DNA from: Paenibacillus sp. L3-i20
GTDB taxonomy: Bacteria; Bacillota; Bacilli; Paenibacillales; Paenibacillaceae
Reading direction: 5' to 3'
NCBI RefSeq assembly: GCF_022180385.2
Contig: NZ_BQME02000002.1
Location: 930,001-994,000, forward strand
Length of the DNA stretch: 64,000 nucleotides
Shown here: positions 44,673 to 53,335 of the stretch, piece by piece
Layout of the letters: every line of letters starts with the position of its first letter
Position numbering within the stretch: position 1 is the first letter of the stretch
Position numbers and translations under genes: made by a program
Notes under the pieces: model-generated
What the model saw: only the letters and a program-made list of their open reading frames with translations
What the model was told of the DNA's origin: nothing
The model's database searches: none

Positions 44673-45179
44673 TTAGGATGTTGCTTTAAAGGTACAACTC
44701 GAATGTGAAGATCCGCTTACTCCGTTTCTAATTTTTGCGATTTGTAATAAATGAACTTGTAAATGGGCGATGAAAGCATGGATTAAAGCTGAAAGTGTGA
44801 CCACATCTCCATTGGCATTGATGGATGATTTCTCCCAGTCATCTGGAGACAATCGACCAAATAGTTGACTATTATAATGAATGAGCGCTTCAAAAGTAGT
44901 AAGCAAATCTTCCGCGTTGCCTTCATTCGATTTCTGACTTGTCACCCATTCATCCTGTTTAAATGCAGGAAGACGCACCCCCGACCCAGACAATATTTCT
45001 TTAATTCGGAACGATACGATGATGCTATGATCTACGAGATGAGCAAGTACTTCTGTAACACTCCATTCGTTTGGCGCTGCTTTCCACTTTAGCTCAACAT
45101 CCGTTAAATTTTCGATGGCTTGTGACAATTGCTGAGTTGTATACACATATAACTCTATGCTGACTGGTAATTGACTCAT
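44673..45179 (-). CDS. DinB-family protein in the sulfur operon
   Basis: A 168-residue four-helix DinB-superfamily protein, with histidines in VLAHLVDHS (about 48) and HAFIAHLQVHLLQI (about 130-142) fitting the three-histidine metal site. It starts with an ATGA overlap with the M20 gene, so it is integral to the operon. Members of this superfamily include bacillithiol and mycothiol S-transferases, so handling of a thiol adduct is a reasonable guess. It has no counterpart in the B. subtilis ytm operon that I recall. Confidence 0.78.
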   Translation of the reverse strand: MSQLPVSIELYVYTTQQLSQAIENLTDVELKWKAAPNEWSVTEVLAHLVDHSIIVSFRIKEILSGSGVRLPAFKQDEWVTSQKSNEGNAEDLLTTFEALIHYNSQLFGRLSPDDWEKSSINANGDVVTLSALIHAFIAHLQVHLLQIAKIRNGVSGSSHSSCTFKATS

Positions 45180-46363
45180 TGTTCATCCCCTGCCTTTGCA
45201 ATTGGTTGGGACTTGCTAATCAATCGTTTTAATGCATCTAAAGCTAAAGCTGCGAAGAATGAGGCACTGAGCGACAAAGCCCGCTCATCTACATCAAACG
45301 CGGGATGATGCCATTCCTTTGTTCCTTCTGTACCGAAAAATACGAATAAACCTGGTGTTTTCTTTAAATAAAATGCGAAATCTTCACCTGCCGGTGATGG
45401 CAAAGGTTCAATAACTCTTAGTCCGACTGACTCTGCTGTTCGTGAAGCAAGAGCAGCCCATTCACTATCATTAACAACTGGATGTGGTCCTTCAATCCAG
45501 CTTACCTTTGCTTTCGCTTCGAAAGCATCTGCAACACTATGGACGATTTTTTCGAATCTTTGGCGAACTCTACTACGTACTCTTTCATCAAACGTGCGTA
45601 ATGTTCCGTCGAACAAAGCTTTCTCAGGTATGACATTCCAAGCTGTTCCGCTATTTAATCTAGTTACACTGACAACTGCACTTTCTAGCGCGCTAACGTT
45701 GCGGCTAACGATAGATTGTAGAGCTGTTACAATATGAGCGGAAATGACGATGGGATCAATACCTGCTTCGGGTACAGCAGCATGACTGCCACGACCTTCT
45801 ACCTCTACTATAAAGCCATCCGCTGCTGCCATAATTGCACCACTTTTAATCCCTACTGTTCCAACGGGCAAATCTGGTTTGTTATGCATACCAAAGATAG
45901 CTTCCACATCTTCGAGCGCTCCACTAGCGATGATTTGCAGTGCTCCCTTTGCTTTTTCCTCAGCGGGCTGGAATATAAATCTTACCGTTCCGAGCAGTTC
46001 CTTCTCCTTTTCCTTCAATAAAAAAGCCGTACCAAGTATAGCTGCGGTGTGAAAATCATGTCCGCAGGCGTGCATCTTACCTGGAAACCGAGATGCAAAT
46101 GGTAAGCCCGTTTCTTCATGAATGGGAAGAGCATCAATATCCGCACGAATCGCTATAACCGGGCCACCATTAATTCCGCCGACTTCAGCAACAACTCCAG
46201 TGCGAAGCGGGTAATTAGCAATGCGAATTTCGGCATCGGTTAGCCAAGTTCGAATGGATGCTGTTGTTTCTACTTCCTCATAAGACAACTCTGGATGTGT
46301 ATGCAAATGTCTGCGTATAGCAACCAATTGTTGCTGGAATGTTTCCTCTTTAACTAAAGTCAT
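45176..46363 (-). CDS. sndA: M20 amidohydrolase (SndA/HipO-like N-acetylcysteine deacetylase)
   Basis: A 395-residue zinc or manganese amidohydrolase of the M20D group. Metal ligands lie in MHACGHDFHTAAIL (about 100), FQPAEEKAKGA (about 130), GMHNKPDLPVG (about 158) and near the C-terminus in EWHHPAFDVDERAL. The dimerisation domain spans about 180-295. In the Bacillus sulfur-salvage pathway SndA removes the acetyl group to release cysteine. AGGAGG precedes the ATG. Confidence 0.85.
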   Translation of the reverse strand: MTLVKEETFQQQLVAIRRHLHTHPELSYEEVETTASIRTWLTDAEIRIANYPLRTGVVAEVGGINGGPVIAIRADIDALPIHEETGLPFASRFPGKMHACGHDFHTAAILGTAFLLKEKEKELLGTVRFIFQPAEEKAKGALQIIASGALEDVEAIFGMHNKPDLPVGTVGIKSGAIMAAADGFIVEVEGRGSHAAVPEAGIDPIVISAHIVTALQSIVSRNVSALESAVVSVTRLNSGTAWNVIPEKALFDGTLRTFDERVRSRVRQRFEKIVHSVADAFEAKAKVSWIEGPHPVVNDSEWAALASRTAESVGLRVIEPLPSPAGEDFAFYLKKTPGLFVFFGTEGTKEWHHPAFDVDERALSLSASFFAALALDALKRLISKSQPIAKAGDEQ

Positions 46364-46396
46364 AGTTCCTCCTACTTTTGTTCGAACTTTATTGGT

Positions 46397-47401
46397 TTAG
46401 ACAGCAAGCTCCTCGAAAGCTTCCTTCAAAAGAGTAAATGAGCGTACACGTTTATCGAAATCACTCACTACTGTCGTGAAGATAAATTCATCTACGCCAA
46501 ATTTTTCTTTGTACTCCAATATTCTCGTACGAGTAGTTTCCTTCGTGCCTTTTGTTATGTCAGCATCACGAACTTCAGCTGTGTAGGTTTCACCCGCTTG
46601 CCTTGCAAATTCCTCCGCCTGCTCGACAGTACCGACATTCACCGTTTTGCCGCTGGCAAGCGTAACTCTCACACTTTTAAGTTCGCCAGCTAAAGCGATC
46701 GCCTCTTCTTCTGTATCTGCTGCAATAACCGATAACGCAAGAATAGTTCGCGGCTCACCACCATTCTCCCTGTTAAAGTCCGCACGATAAGTATCGAACG
46801 CTTGAAGCGCTGCTACTGGATCATTATTGATGAATAACGCAAACACATAAGGAACGCCTCTTTCAGCTGCAAGCTTTGCACTTGCAACACTTGTGCCTAA
46901 TAAATAGATGTCGGCAGGTTGTTCTGGAATCGGACTTGCTTTGAGCCCAGCGTGTGGATGCCCTTCGCCTGCTGGTCCTCTAAGGAAAAGCTCAACCTCT
47001 GTCAGCTTATCTTCTAGCTTCGCGGTTTCTACCGGCTGTAGAGCTTTAGTTGATAAAGGCAGGCCGCCAGGTGCACGGCCGATCCCTAGTTCAACTCGGC
47101 CGGGTGCCAGCGAAGCCAGTACATTGAAATTTTCCGCTACTTTGTAAGGGGAATAATGTTGGAGCATTACACCGCCAGAGCCTATTCGAATCTTTTTTGT
47201 GCGCGCAAGTAGATAAGCAATAAGAACTTCTGGGGATGATCCGGCAAGATGACCTGAGTCATGATGCTCCGAAACCCAAAATCGTTCATATCCAAGTAAC
47301 TCTGCAAGCTGTGCTAGCTTAATTGTATTTGCAAGTGCTGCTGCGGGTGAATGACCAGGAAATACGATGCTCTGATCCAAAATGCCGAACTTTAGTGTCA
47401 T
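46397..47401 (-). CDS. cmoO: luciferase-like monooxygenase (YtmO/CmoO-like)
   Basis: A 334-residue LLM-family flavin monooxygenase of the 'alkanal monooxygenase-like' group: LDQSIVFPGHSPAAALANTI at the start, YERFWVSEHHDSG (about 40), IRIGSGGVMLQHYSPYKVAE (about 70-90) and VELGIGRAPGG (about 104) match YtmO closely. It lies between the transporter ATPase and the deacetylase as in the ytm operon, and probably acts with the second monooxygenase on S-alkylated N-acetylcysteine. Confidence 0.85.
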   Translation of the reverse strand: MTLKFGILDQSIVFPGHSPAAALANTIKLAQLAELLGYERFWVSEHHDSGHLAGSSPEVLIAYLLARTKKIRIGSGGVMLQHYSPYKVAENFNVLASLAPGRVELGIGRAPGGLPLSTKALQPVETAKLEDKLTEVELFLRGPAGEGHPHAGLKASPIPEQPADIYLLGTSVASAKLAAERGVPYVFALFINNDPVAALQAFDTYRADFNRENGGEPRTILALSVIAADTEEEAIALAGELKSVRVTLASGKTVNVGTVEQAEEFARQAGETYTAEVRDADITKGTKETTRTRILEYKEKFGVDEFIFTTVVSDFDKRVRSFTLLKEAFEELAV

Positions 47402-47420
47402 AGTTATCCGCTCCTAATGA

Positions 47421-48173
47421 TTAGATCGAATAAACGCCATCTGGCGTAAACCGTTTCAGAAATTGCTTCGTTCTCTCTTCCTTTGGTGAGTTGAAAATTT
47501 CGTTCGGCTTGCCGCTTTCTACGATGACCCCATCATCCATAAAAATGACATGACCAGCTACATCTTGGGCGAAGCTCATCTCGTGGGTAACGATAATCAT
47601 CGTAATTCCTTCCTTCGCTATTTTGCGAATGACTGACAACACTTCTCCCACTAACTCGGGATCAAGTGATGAGGTTGGTTCATCGAACAAAATGACTTTA
47701 GGATTAAGGGCAAGTGCCCGGGCGATGCCTACTCTCTGTTGTTGACCGCCGGACAGCTGGCTAGGATATGCGTCCAGCTTGTTACCAAGTCCTACCTTTT
47801 CTAGCAGCTCGATGCTTCGTAATTTTGCTTGCTCCTTAGGCACCTTTTGCACAATGACAAGTCCTTCCATCACGTTTTCTAATGCCGTCTTATGACGGAA
47901 CAAGTTATAATGTTGGAACACCATCGCAGTTTTTTTGCGTAACGAATGAACATCTGATTTTTTGAGGCGTTTAAAGTTGACGGATAATTCATCAATCGTA
48001 ATTTCACCTTCGCTTGGCCGCTCTAAATAATTGATACAGCGCAGTAAAGTTGTCTTACCCGAGCCACTTGGACCTAATATAGCAACAACCTCTCCCTTCT
48101 CGACGGTGAGGTCAATTCCTTTCAACACTTCATGACGCCCATAGCTCTTTTTGACTTGCGACAGCTTGATCAT
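47421..48173 (-). CDS. tcyN: polar amino acid / cystine ABC transporter ATPase
   Basis: A 250-residue ATPase with Walker A GPSGSGKT (about 34), [17 protein letters not shown] (about 140) and Walker [39 protein letters not shown] is the Q-loop region of the polar amino acid subfamily. With two permeases and a family-3 binding protein it forms a TcyJKLMN-like cystine or modified-cysteine importer. Confidence 0.9.
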   Translation of the reverse strand: MIKLSQVKKSYGRHEVLKGIDLTVEKGEVVAILGPSGSGKTTLLRCINYLERPSEGEITIDELSVNFKRLKKSDVHSLRKKTAMVFQHYNLFRHKTALENVMEGLVIVQKVPKEQAKLRSIELLEKVGLGNKLDAYPSQLSGGQQQRVGIARALALNPKVILFDEPTSSLDPELVGEVLSVIRKIAKEGITMIIVTHEMSFAQDVAGHVIFMDDGVIVESGKPNEIFNSPKEERTKQFLKRFTPDGVYSI

Positions 48174-48880
48174 GTCACGCCACCTCGATTGTAAATATTA
48201 ATTCGTTTCTCAATGACTGCAGTTACTCTTTCAATCAAAATGGTTAATCCCCAATAAATAATCGCTGCTGCGATATAGGCTTCAAGGAACTTCCAGTTTG
48301 AAGAAGCAATGATTTGTGATTTGGCAGTTATATCGACAACTGAAACGGTGAACACCAATGTAGAACCATGAAGCATACTGATTGTACTGTTAGATAGATT
48401 GGGCAAAATGATGGCAAATGCTTGAGGAAACACGATTCTGCCCATCGCTTGGGTGGTAGTCATACCTATGGAATAGGCAGCTTCGAGCTGTCCTTTATTA
48501 ACAGCCAATAATCCTGCTCGCACAACCTCTGACAAATATGCCCCAGCAGTTATCGAAAATGAAATATATGCAAATCCGATCATTGGAATCGATACTGAAT
48601 TAAATGACCAGCCAAATTTAACAGATAAGCTATCAACGATAAACATTAGTCCGAAATAAATAAGCAGCAAATGAGTAAGCATTGGGGTTCCCCGGATAAA
48701 GTTGACATATGCAGTGGCAATCTGTCGGAGCACTGGTATTTTGTATATTCTAATGAGAGCAATGATCGTTCCAATCGCAAGCCCACAAACCATGGATATC
48801 GATGTAATGTACAATGTCGTTGGGATAACAGAAAGCAACTCCTTCAGCGCAGTCCATATGAACGAAGGATCTAGTCTCAT
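48170..48880 (-). CDS. tcyM: amino acid ABC transporter permease (TcyM-like)
   Basis: A 236-residue permease with a His/Glu/Gln/Arg/opine family signature: [17 protein letters not shown] (about 62-78), [24 protein letters not shown] and [16 protein letters not shown] (about 145-160) as the ATPase-contact loop. It overlaps both neighbours by four bases, giving translational coupling. Confidence 0.9.
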   Translation of the reverse strand: MRLDPSFIWTALKELLSVIPTTLYITSISMVCGLAIGTIIALIRIYKIPVLRQIATAYVNFIRGTPMLTHLLLIYFGLMFIVDSLSVKFGWSFNSVSIPMIGFAYISFSITAGAYLSEVVRAGLLAVNKGQLEAAYSIGMTTTQAMGRIVFPQAFAIILPNLSNSTISMLHGSTLVFTVSVVDITAKSQIIASSNWKFLEAYIAAAIIYWGLTILIERVTAVIEKRINIYNRGGVT

Positions 48881-49662
48881 AAGTTGGCCTCCTTGCTGCG
48901 GATGTTCGCTGAAGTCGTAAGCTTGCGGAAAATTTTCCGATTAAGCTGCAGTTTAACTTTGGCTACGTCTGCTCCTGATTCATGACGAAGAAGACTCTTT
49001 TCCAAACGGATAAATAACTTTGCCAATATAAAGCTAACTACGAAATAGATGATGGCAAGTGAAAGATAAACTTCGACGAATCGATGCGATAAAGCGGCAA
49101 TTGTTTTTGCTTTTCCCGACATTTCCATTATTCCGAGTGTAAAAGCAAGTGAAGTATCTTTCAGACTGCCAATGACCACATTGGCGAATATTGGAATAGA
49201 AATCGCCAGCGCTTGTGGAAGCACGATACGACTAAATGCTTGAAAGCCATTCATTCCTACTGCATATGCAGCTTCTACTTGCCCACGATCTACCGCAGAA
49301 ACAGCACCTCTGATCAATTCTGCAATGTATGCGCCGCTGTGCAAGGAGTAGGTTAGAATAACAAACAACAATGCAGGTGCTTTGGAAGTATCAATGGCAA
49401 TGAGCTTCAACACTTCAGGTACTCCGTAGTAAAAAAGAAATAATTGTATGAGTATAGGCGTTCCTCTAAAAAAGGACACATAAACTTGCGAGACTCGCCG
49501 AAGGAACGGAATCCGATAGAGCTGCGGCAGTGCGACAACAAACCCAATGAGTACACCGAGTAAGATGGAACTGCCTAATATGAGTAGCGTCATCTTTAAG
49601 GAAGGAAGCAGTTTAAGGACATACTCGAATACATAGGCGATGTCAAACTGTTGTTGACCCAT
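48877..49662 (-). CDS. tcyL: amino acid ABC transporter permease (TcyL-like)
   Basis: A 261-residue permease of the same family as its downstream partner: FFRGTPILIQLFLFYYG (about 62-78), SGAYIAELIRGAVSAVDRGQVEAAYAVG-type contact region, and RIVLPQALAISIP. It has an extended basic C-terminus. The ATG is preceded by GGAG. Confidence 0.9.
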   Translation of the reverse strand: MGQQQFDIAYVFEYVLKLLPSLKMTLLILGSSILLGVLIGFVVALPQLYRIPFLRRVSQVYVSFFRGTPILIQLFLFYYGVPEVLKLIAIDTSKAPALLFVILTYSLHSGAYIAELIRGAVSAVDRGQVEAAYAVGMNGFQAFSRIVLPQALAISIPIFANVVIGSLKDTSLAFTLGIMEMSGKAKTIAALSHRFVEVYLSLAIIYFVVSFILAKLFIRLEKSLLRHESGADVAKVKLQLNRKIFRKLTTSANIRSKEANL

Positions 49663-49712
49663 CTTTAATTCTCACTCCTTTGGCAGATTCTCGACTAATC
49701 AAGTCGCCATAT

Positions 49713-50531
49713 TTATTTCGAAAAGTCACTTCCAAGCCATTCCGTGCTCAGTTTTTTGATAGTTCCATCTGCTTTTAGTTCTTTAATCGCTTGGTCTACA
49801 GCATCTGATAACTTTTGAGATTCTGGATCATCTTTGCGGAATACATACAAAATATTTCCTTCATTAAGTGGTTTGCCTACTGTTTTGAGCTTACCTTGAG
49901 GATCTGTGACGGCTAGAAGGAAATCTGCTCCAAGAGTCGCATATGCACGTCCGGATGTGATTTGAAGCACTTCATCGTTTGCATCATTTTGCTGGTACAC
50001 AATTTCAATAGCATTATTGTTCGCCTTATTATAATTTTCGAGAAGAGTAGCTTGAGCGCTTGTTGGACCAATAAGCACTTTTTTTCCTTTCAAATCATCC
50101 AGAGATTGGATCGACTCGTTGTTATCTGCAGCGACGATTATTTTGTTGCGCCAGTAAGCATAAGGTTCTTTGTTAAAAGAAAACTTTAGCTCTCGTTCAG
50201 GATTTTTTTCGAATAGATGAGCTGCTAGATCGATCTTTTTCGATTCAAGACTTAAAAGAATGTTGGAGAAGTCCAATGTTTGAAATTCGAATTCATATTG
50301 TGTAAGACGTTTGTCGATCTCACGGACCAGCTCAACATCGTAACCAGTTAAGTGCCCTTTATCGTCAAGAAAAGCAACTTGAGTAAAATCATTTCCTGTC
50401 CCGACGATGATCTTTTTTGTTTCTCCGTCTGATTTACCGCCGCTTGCTGGTTTTGCTCCCCCGTTGTTACCGCAGCCTGCAATAATTACCGCCAGTATTA
50501 ACGATAATGCAAGTAGTGTCGTTTTTTTCAT
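49713..50531 (-). CDS. family 3 solute-binding lipoprotein (TcyJ/K-like)
   Basis: A 272-residue lipoprotein; the signal peptide ends VIIAGC and is followed by a Gly/Ser-rich linker. FLDDKGHLTGYDVELVREI (about 58-77), SLDDLKGKKVLIGPTSAQ (about 145-162) and the C-terminal LKADGTIKKLSTEWLG are standard for polar amino acid binding proteins. It probably captures cystine or S-modified cysteines. It is the first structural gene of the sulfur operon, behind its own promoter. Confidence 0.9.
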   Translation of the reverse strand: MKKTTLLALSLILAVIIAGCGNNGGAKPASGGKSDGETKKIIVGTGNDFTQVAFLDDKGHLTGYDVELVREIDKRLTQYEFEFQTLDFSNILLSLESKKIDLAAHLFEKNPERELKFSFNKEPYAYWRNKIIVAADNNESIQSLDDLKGKKVLIGPTSAQATLLENYNKANNNAIEIVYQQNDANDEVLQITSGRAYATLGADFLLAVTDPQGKLKTVGKPLNEGNILYVFRKDDPESQKLSDAVDQAIKELKADGTIKKLSTEWLGSDFSK

Positions 50532-50566
50532 TTTTGCTCACTCCCGTTTTCTATGTTTTTATTCTT

Positions 50567-50577
50567 ATAATTCCTAC
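50567..50577 (-). promoter_or_regulatory. CymR-like box in the tcy leader
   Basis: Minus-strand GTAGGAATTAT, 29 bases after the -10, inside a larger dyad ATTCTTA (50561-50567) / TAAGAAT (50586-50592). Its position fits a repressor that blocks elongation. Confidence 0.5.
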
Positions 50578-50605
50578 GTGATAAGTAAGAATTATTGTCG
50601 TGATA

Positions 50606-50650
50606 ACTTTAGCATTCGGTTAAGAATGCGGTCAATCCATCCGATAATAG
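50606..50650 (-). promoter_or_regulatory. tcy operon promoter with LysR-type box
   Basis: -35 TTGACC (50630-50635), an 18-base spacer that is itself a dyad (GCATTC-N6-GAATGC, 50612-50629), and -10 TAAAGT (50606-50611). Immediately upstream and overlapping the -35 is CTATTATCGGATGGATT (50634-50650), shared with the importer operon. The layout suits activation by the LysR protein encoded upstream. Confidence 0.55.
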
Positions 50651-50678
50651 GGAGTTTCTATACGACGATGTCTTTTTT

Positions 50679-51572
50679 CTATATGACTGCTTTGCGGAAA
50701 GTAAGTTCTTTACCCATATCTAGAATGGAATCAACAACTAAGAGATGTTTACCGTGACAAGAAACGATATTTGTTTTTAAAGCTATACCAGCTGCTTCGG
50801 ACAAATGGATCGGTATAAGCTTCCCCGCTTGAGTCTCCTCTTTAACACTTAAGCTAGGAAGAAAGCTGATGCCAACCTTCTGAATAACTAACTTTTTGGC
50901 TGTTTCCGAGTTATCCGTTAAAAATTGTATATTAGGCTGTTGATCCAAGTTTCCGAATATGCGATGAACTCGAAGCCAATCTAATGCGCCGCACTCAAAG
51001 AAAACAAGCGGCCATGCTGCTATCTCCTCAATCGTTACATGACTTTGTGCAAGAAAAGGATGTCCTTCATATACGTAGAGCTGAATTGGATCTTCGTAAA
51101 AGGCAATGGATTGCAAATTTGGATGATTAACATTTCGGACAAATCCAATATCAACCTCTTTATTTACAACTTTATTTAAAATTTCGTCCGTAGTACCTGT
51201 TATAAGTTTAAAGTGAGTATTTGGAAACTTTTGTTTCAACTGCGGCAGTATATCTGGTAGTGTATAGTTTGAAACCGAAACAGTCCCGCCGATACGCAAC
51301 TCATCAGGCAGAGATTTTTTCTGATTGATGTGAAGCTTGCCCTTTTGATAAGTCATGAGCATTTGTTGTGCATAGGGTAGAAATCGTTTCCCCTCTTCCG
51401 TAATCTGAACCCCTTTGCCAAGGCGGTTAAAGAGCTTGCAATTAAGCTCTCGCTCCAGCGATTGAATTCTAGCTGTAACAGACGGCTGGGACAAATACAA
51501 CACTTCTGCTGCTTTGTTGAAGCTGCCGTAATGGATAATATATACGAATGCCTCGATGTTTTCTAAATTCAT
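50679..51572 (-). CDS. LysR-type regulator of the sulfur operon (AscR/YtlI-like position)
   Basis: A 297-residue LysR regulator: winged helix FVYIIHYGSFNKAAEVLYLSQPSVTARIQSLE-type segment at residues 8-40, then a periplasmic-binding-like effector domain (about 90-290) with LRIGGTVSVSNYTLPDIL. It is transcribed in the same direction as the tcy operon, 148 bases upstream of it. In B. subtilis the ytm operon is activated by a LysR protein (YtlI/AscR), which fits this neighbour. Its own expression seems controlled by a leader with a terminator. Confidence 0.88.
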   Translation of the reverse strand: MNLENIEAFVYIIHYGSFNKAAEVLYLSQPSVTARIQSLERELNCKLFNRLGKGVQITEEGKRFLPYAQQMLMTYQKGKLHINQKKSLPDELRIGGTVSVSNYTLPDILPQLKQKFPNTHFKLITGTTDEILNKVVNKEVDIGFVRNVNHPNLQSIAFYEDPIQLYVYEGHPFLAQSHVTIEEIAAWPLVFFECGALDWLRVHRIFGNLDQQPNIQFLTDNSETAKKLVIQKVGISFLPSLSVKEETQAGKLIPIHLSEAAGIALKTNIVSCHGKHLLVVDSILDMGKELTFRKAVI

Positions 51573-51599
51573 CGTAATCCCCCTTATCGTTTAGAAAGC

Positions 51600-51660
51600 A
51601 AAAAGGAGACTTCTGCATTCAAAAAACAATGAATGAGAAGTCTCCAGTTGTCTGGTAGAC
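51600..51660 (-). promoter_or_regulatory. terminator/antiterminator leader before the LysR gene
   Basis: The terminator pairs GGAGACTTCT (51605-51614) with AGAAGTCTCC (51636-51645), extended by ATTC/GAAT, and ends in T5 15-30 bases before the LysR ribosome site. Upstream in the transcript GTCTACCAG can pair with CTGGAGAC (51640-51660), using part of the terminator's 5' arm. The two structures are mutually exclusive, the classical attenuator arrangement. No known riboswitch or T-box core is visible. Confidence 0.6.
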
Positions 51661-51679
51661 GATTTTATTTAATTACCAA

Positions 51680-51743
51680 CAATTCCTACTACTTTACTTG
51701 TATTTATTTGATCATGTTACCATTACCAGTTAAAATCTGTCAA
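51680..51743 (-). promoter_or_regulatory. LysR gene promoter with CymR-like box
   Basis: -35 TTGACA (51738-51743), 18-base spacer, -10 TAACAT (51714-51719), followed 24 bases later by GTAGGAATTG (51680-51689). The transcript start would lie near 51707, giving a leader of about 135 bases that contains the attenuator. Confidence 0.6.
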
Positions 51744-51830
51744 TGGGCGATTTCCTAATTAAAACCCAATTGTAAAATCATCTGCTACTGGGATCTGTTC
51801 ATTGGCATACTAGAATAATAAATGGAAATG

Positions 51831-51853
51831 GAAAAGGAGCGTCTGAGCGCTCC
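51831..51853 (-). terminator. terminator of the lipoprotein gene
   Basis: GGAGCG (51836-51841) and CGCTCC (51848-51853) form a stem, followed on the minus strand by TTTTCC, just after the stop codon at 51867. Confidence 0.75.
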
Positions 51854-51866
51854 CTCCTTAAACGAT

Positions 51867-52754
51867 TTATAGTCCTATTTCAGAAATAATTTGGTCAAGC
51901 GGCAACGTTTCCGTTAATTTAAATAGTTTATCTTTTTCGTTTATTTTGGAAATAACGATATAAGGATTTTCACTATTGCCGTCAACTTTTTCGATTTCTG
52001 CCGTTTCTATAATGTAATAGATTCCATCAATTGAAATAATAAAACTTGCTGTAAATACTCCAATCTCTTCAAAATACCTCACATAGTATGTTTGATCATT
52101 GTACCGTTGTTCCTCGAGTGTAGCTAATTCTGAACCGCGCAGTAATTTAATTCCATCCTCATCTGGTGGCACAGGATGGATCATCAATTGCAGACCTATT
52201 CCTTCTTTATTAAGGTAATATAAATGAAGTGAAGCAATATCTTTTGTCTTAATGTGGTCTAGGCTATATACTTTGCCGACCTCTATATTTTTGCTAATAT
52301 CTTTTTCAAAGTCTTTTATGAATAGAAATGCGGAATCAAATGAACCCTCCATGATTTGTGTTGGTAGATTTATATCACTTATTTTATTTTTTAAAGAAGC
52401 AGGATCATGAAACATACCTTCCGTTCTAGTAATGATATGTTTTTGTTCACTTGTTGGACTTAGATATTGTGTGTATTGTCCAAACTTAAGACTTTCCTTT
52501 ATTCTCACTATTTCTTCATTTAGCTTTTTTTTCTTCGCATTAGTCAATATTGGAGCATCATCGTTTGTTGTATTTGAATCATGGCGTTGCTCTGCAATAA
52601 TTGCTTTACCTTTTGGTTTTTCATCTGTAATAGTGGTAGCTTCCTTGACCTCTGAGATCTCTTTTGTGTTCTGCGTAGTAGCATCTTTACAGCTGATTAA
52701 TGAAGTGGACAAAACGATGATCATTGCTAGTAGTGTAAGGCGTTTAATGTGCAC
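51867..52754 (-). CDS. lipoprotein of unknown function
   Basis: A 295-residue lipoprotein that starts with GTG (52752-52754), preceded by AGGAGG. The signal peptide ends SLISC. A Lys/Glu/Thr-rich linker (about 25-90) precedes a predicted mixed alpha/beta domain with IKESLKFGQYTQYLSP, GEVYSLDHIKT-like sequence (VGKVYSLDHIKT) and FIISIDGIYYIIETAEI. I do not recognise the family. It is transcribed alone with its own terminator. Confidence 0.78.
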   Translation of the reverse strand: MHIKRLTLLAMIIVLSTSLISCKDATTQNTKEISEVKEATTITDEKPKGKAIIAEQRHDSNTTNDDAPILTNAKKKKLNEEIVRIKESLKFGQYTQYLSPTSEQKHIITRTEGMFHDPASLKNKISDINLPTQIMEGSFDSAFLFIKDFEKDISKNIEVGKVYSLDHIKTKDIASLHLYYLNKEGIGLQLMIHPVPPDEDGIKLLRGSELATLEEQRYNDQTYYVRYFEEIGVFTASFIISIDGIYYIIETAEIEKVDGNSENPYIVISKINEKDKLFKLTETLPLDQIISEIGL

Positions 52755-52876
52755 TTGTTTATCCTCCTAAAGCTATACTCTTATATATATGTTCTTGCAC
52801 CATTGTGACAAGAGTTTTTACGATCAATATGTAATTAAAAGGAGGGAAAACTTCTGTTGTTCAAGAGACTCTATAT

Positions 52877-53182
52877 TCAAGATTTATTAGTGCTCTTTAA
52901 AGATATAAACCAAGGGAGGAAAAAAATACTTAAAGCGTAATAGCAACTAACAATAATGATCCCCTCTGTTGATAGGAATAACCCTAAAAAATCAAACATT
53001 ATTAATATTGCATTAGCAGCTGGAGGCAGTATGATTAAGATTGATGTCAAAATACGACTTTTTATAGTTGCAACACTCTTTGCCTCACAATGATTACATG
53101 AATAATAACCCTTCAGAGTGAAGTAAATACGTTTCATTGAAAGCTTTTTCTGACAATTAGGGCATATCATTTTACTTTTCAT
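52877..53182 (-). CDS. small zinc-ribbon membrane protein (TIGR04104-like)
   Basis: A 101-residue protein with a zinc ribbon MICPNCQKKLS (CPNC, about 7-10) and YYSCNHCEAK (CNHC, about 29-32), followed by two membrane helices (about 45-65 and 72-92). This is the pattern of the TIGR04104 'putative zinc finger' proteins of Bacillota, whose function is unknown. GAGGTG lies seven bases before ATG 53182. Confidence 0.75.
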   Translation of the reverse strand: MKSKMICPNCQKKLSMKRIYFTLKGYYSCNHCEAKSVATIKSRILTSILIILPPAANAILIMFDFLGLFLSTEGIIIVSCYYALSIFFLPWFISLKSTNKS

Positions 53183-53267
53183 CCCTCTTCACCTCTAAAA
53201 ATAGTTTAATCTTCGATTCCGATACAGTCAATATTTGTATTTTTATGCGAATAACTTATGTATAAAT

Positions 53268-53318
53268 GAAAAAAGCCACTAAGCGAGCTGCTCCCGTAGG
53301 ATTGCTCGACTAGTGGCA
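53268..53318 (-). terminator. terminator of the second LPMO gene
   Basis: GCCACTA (53275-53281) pairs with TAGTGGC (53311-53317), with inner GCGAGC/GCTCG pairing and a T6 run on the minus strand. Confidence 0.85.
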
Positions 53319-53335
53319 TTCAATTTGTGAAGAAT

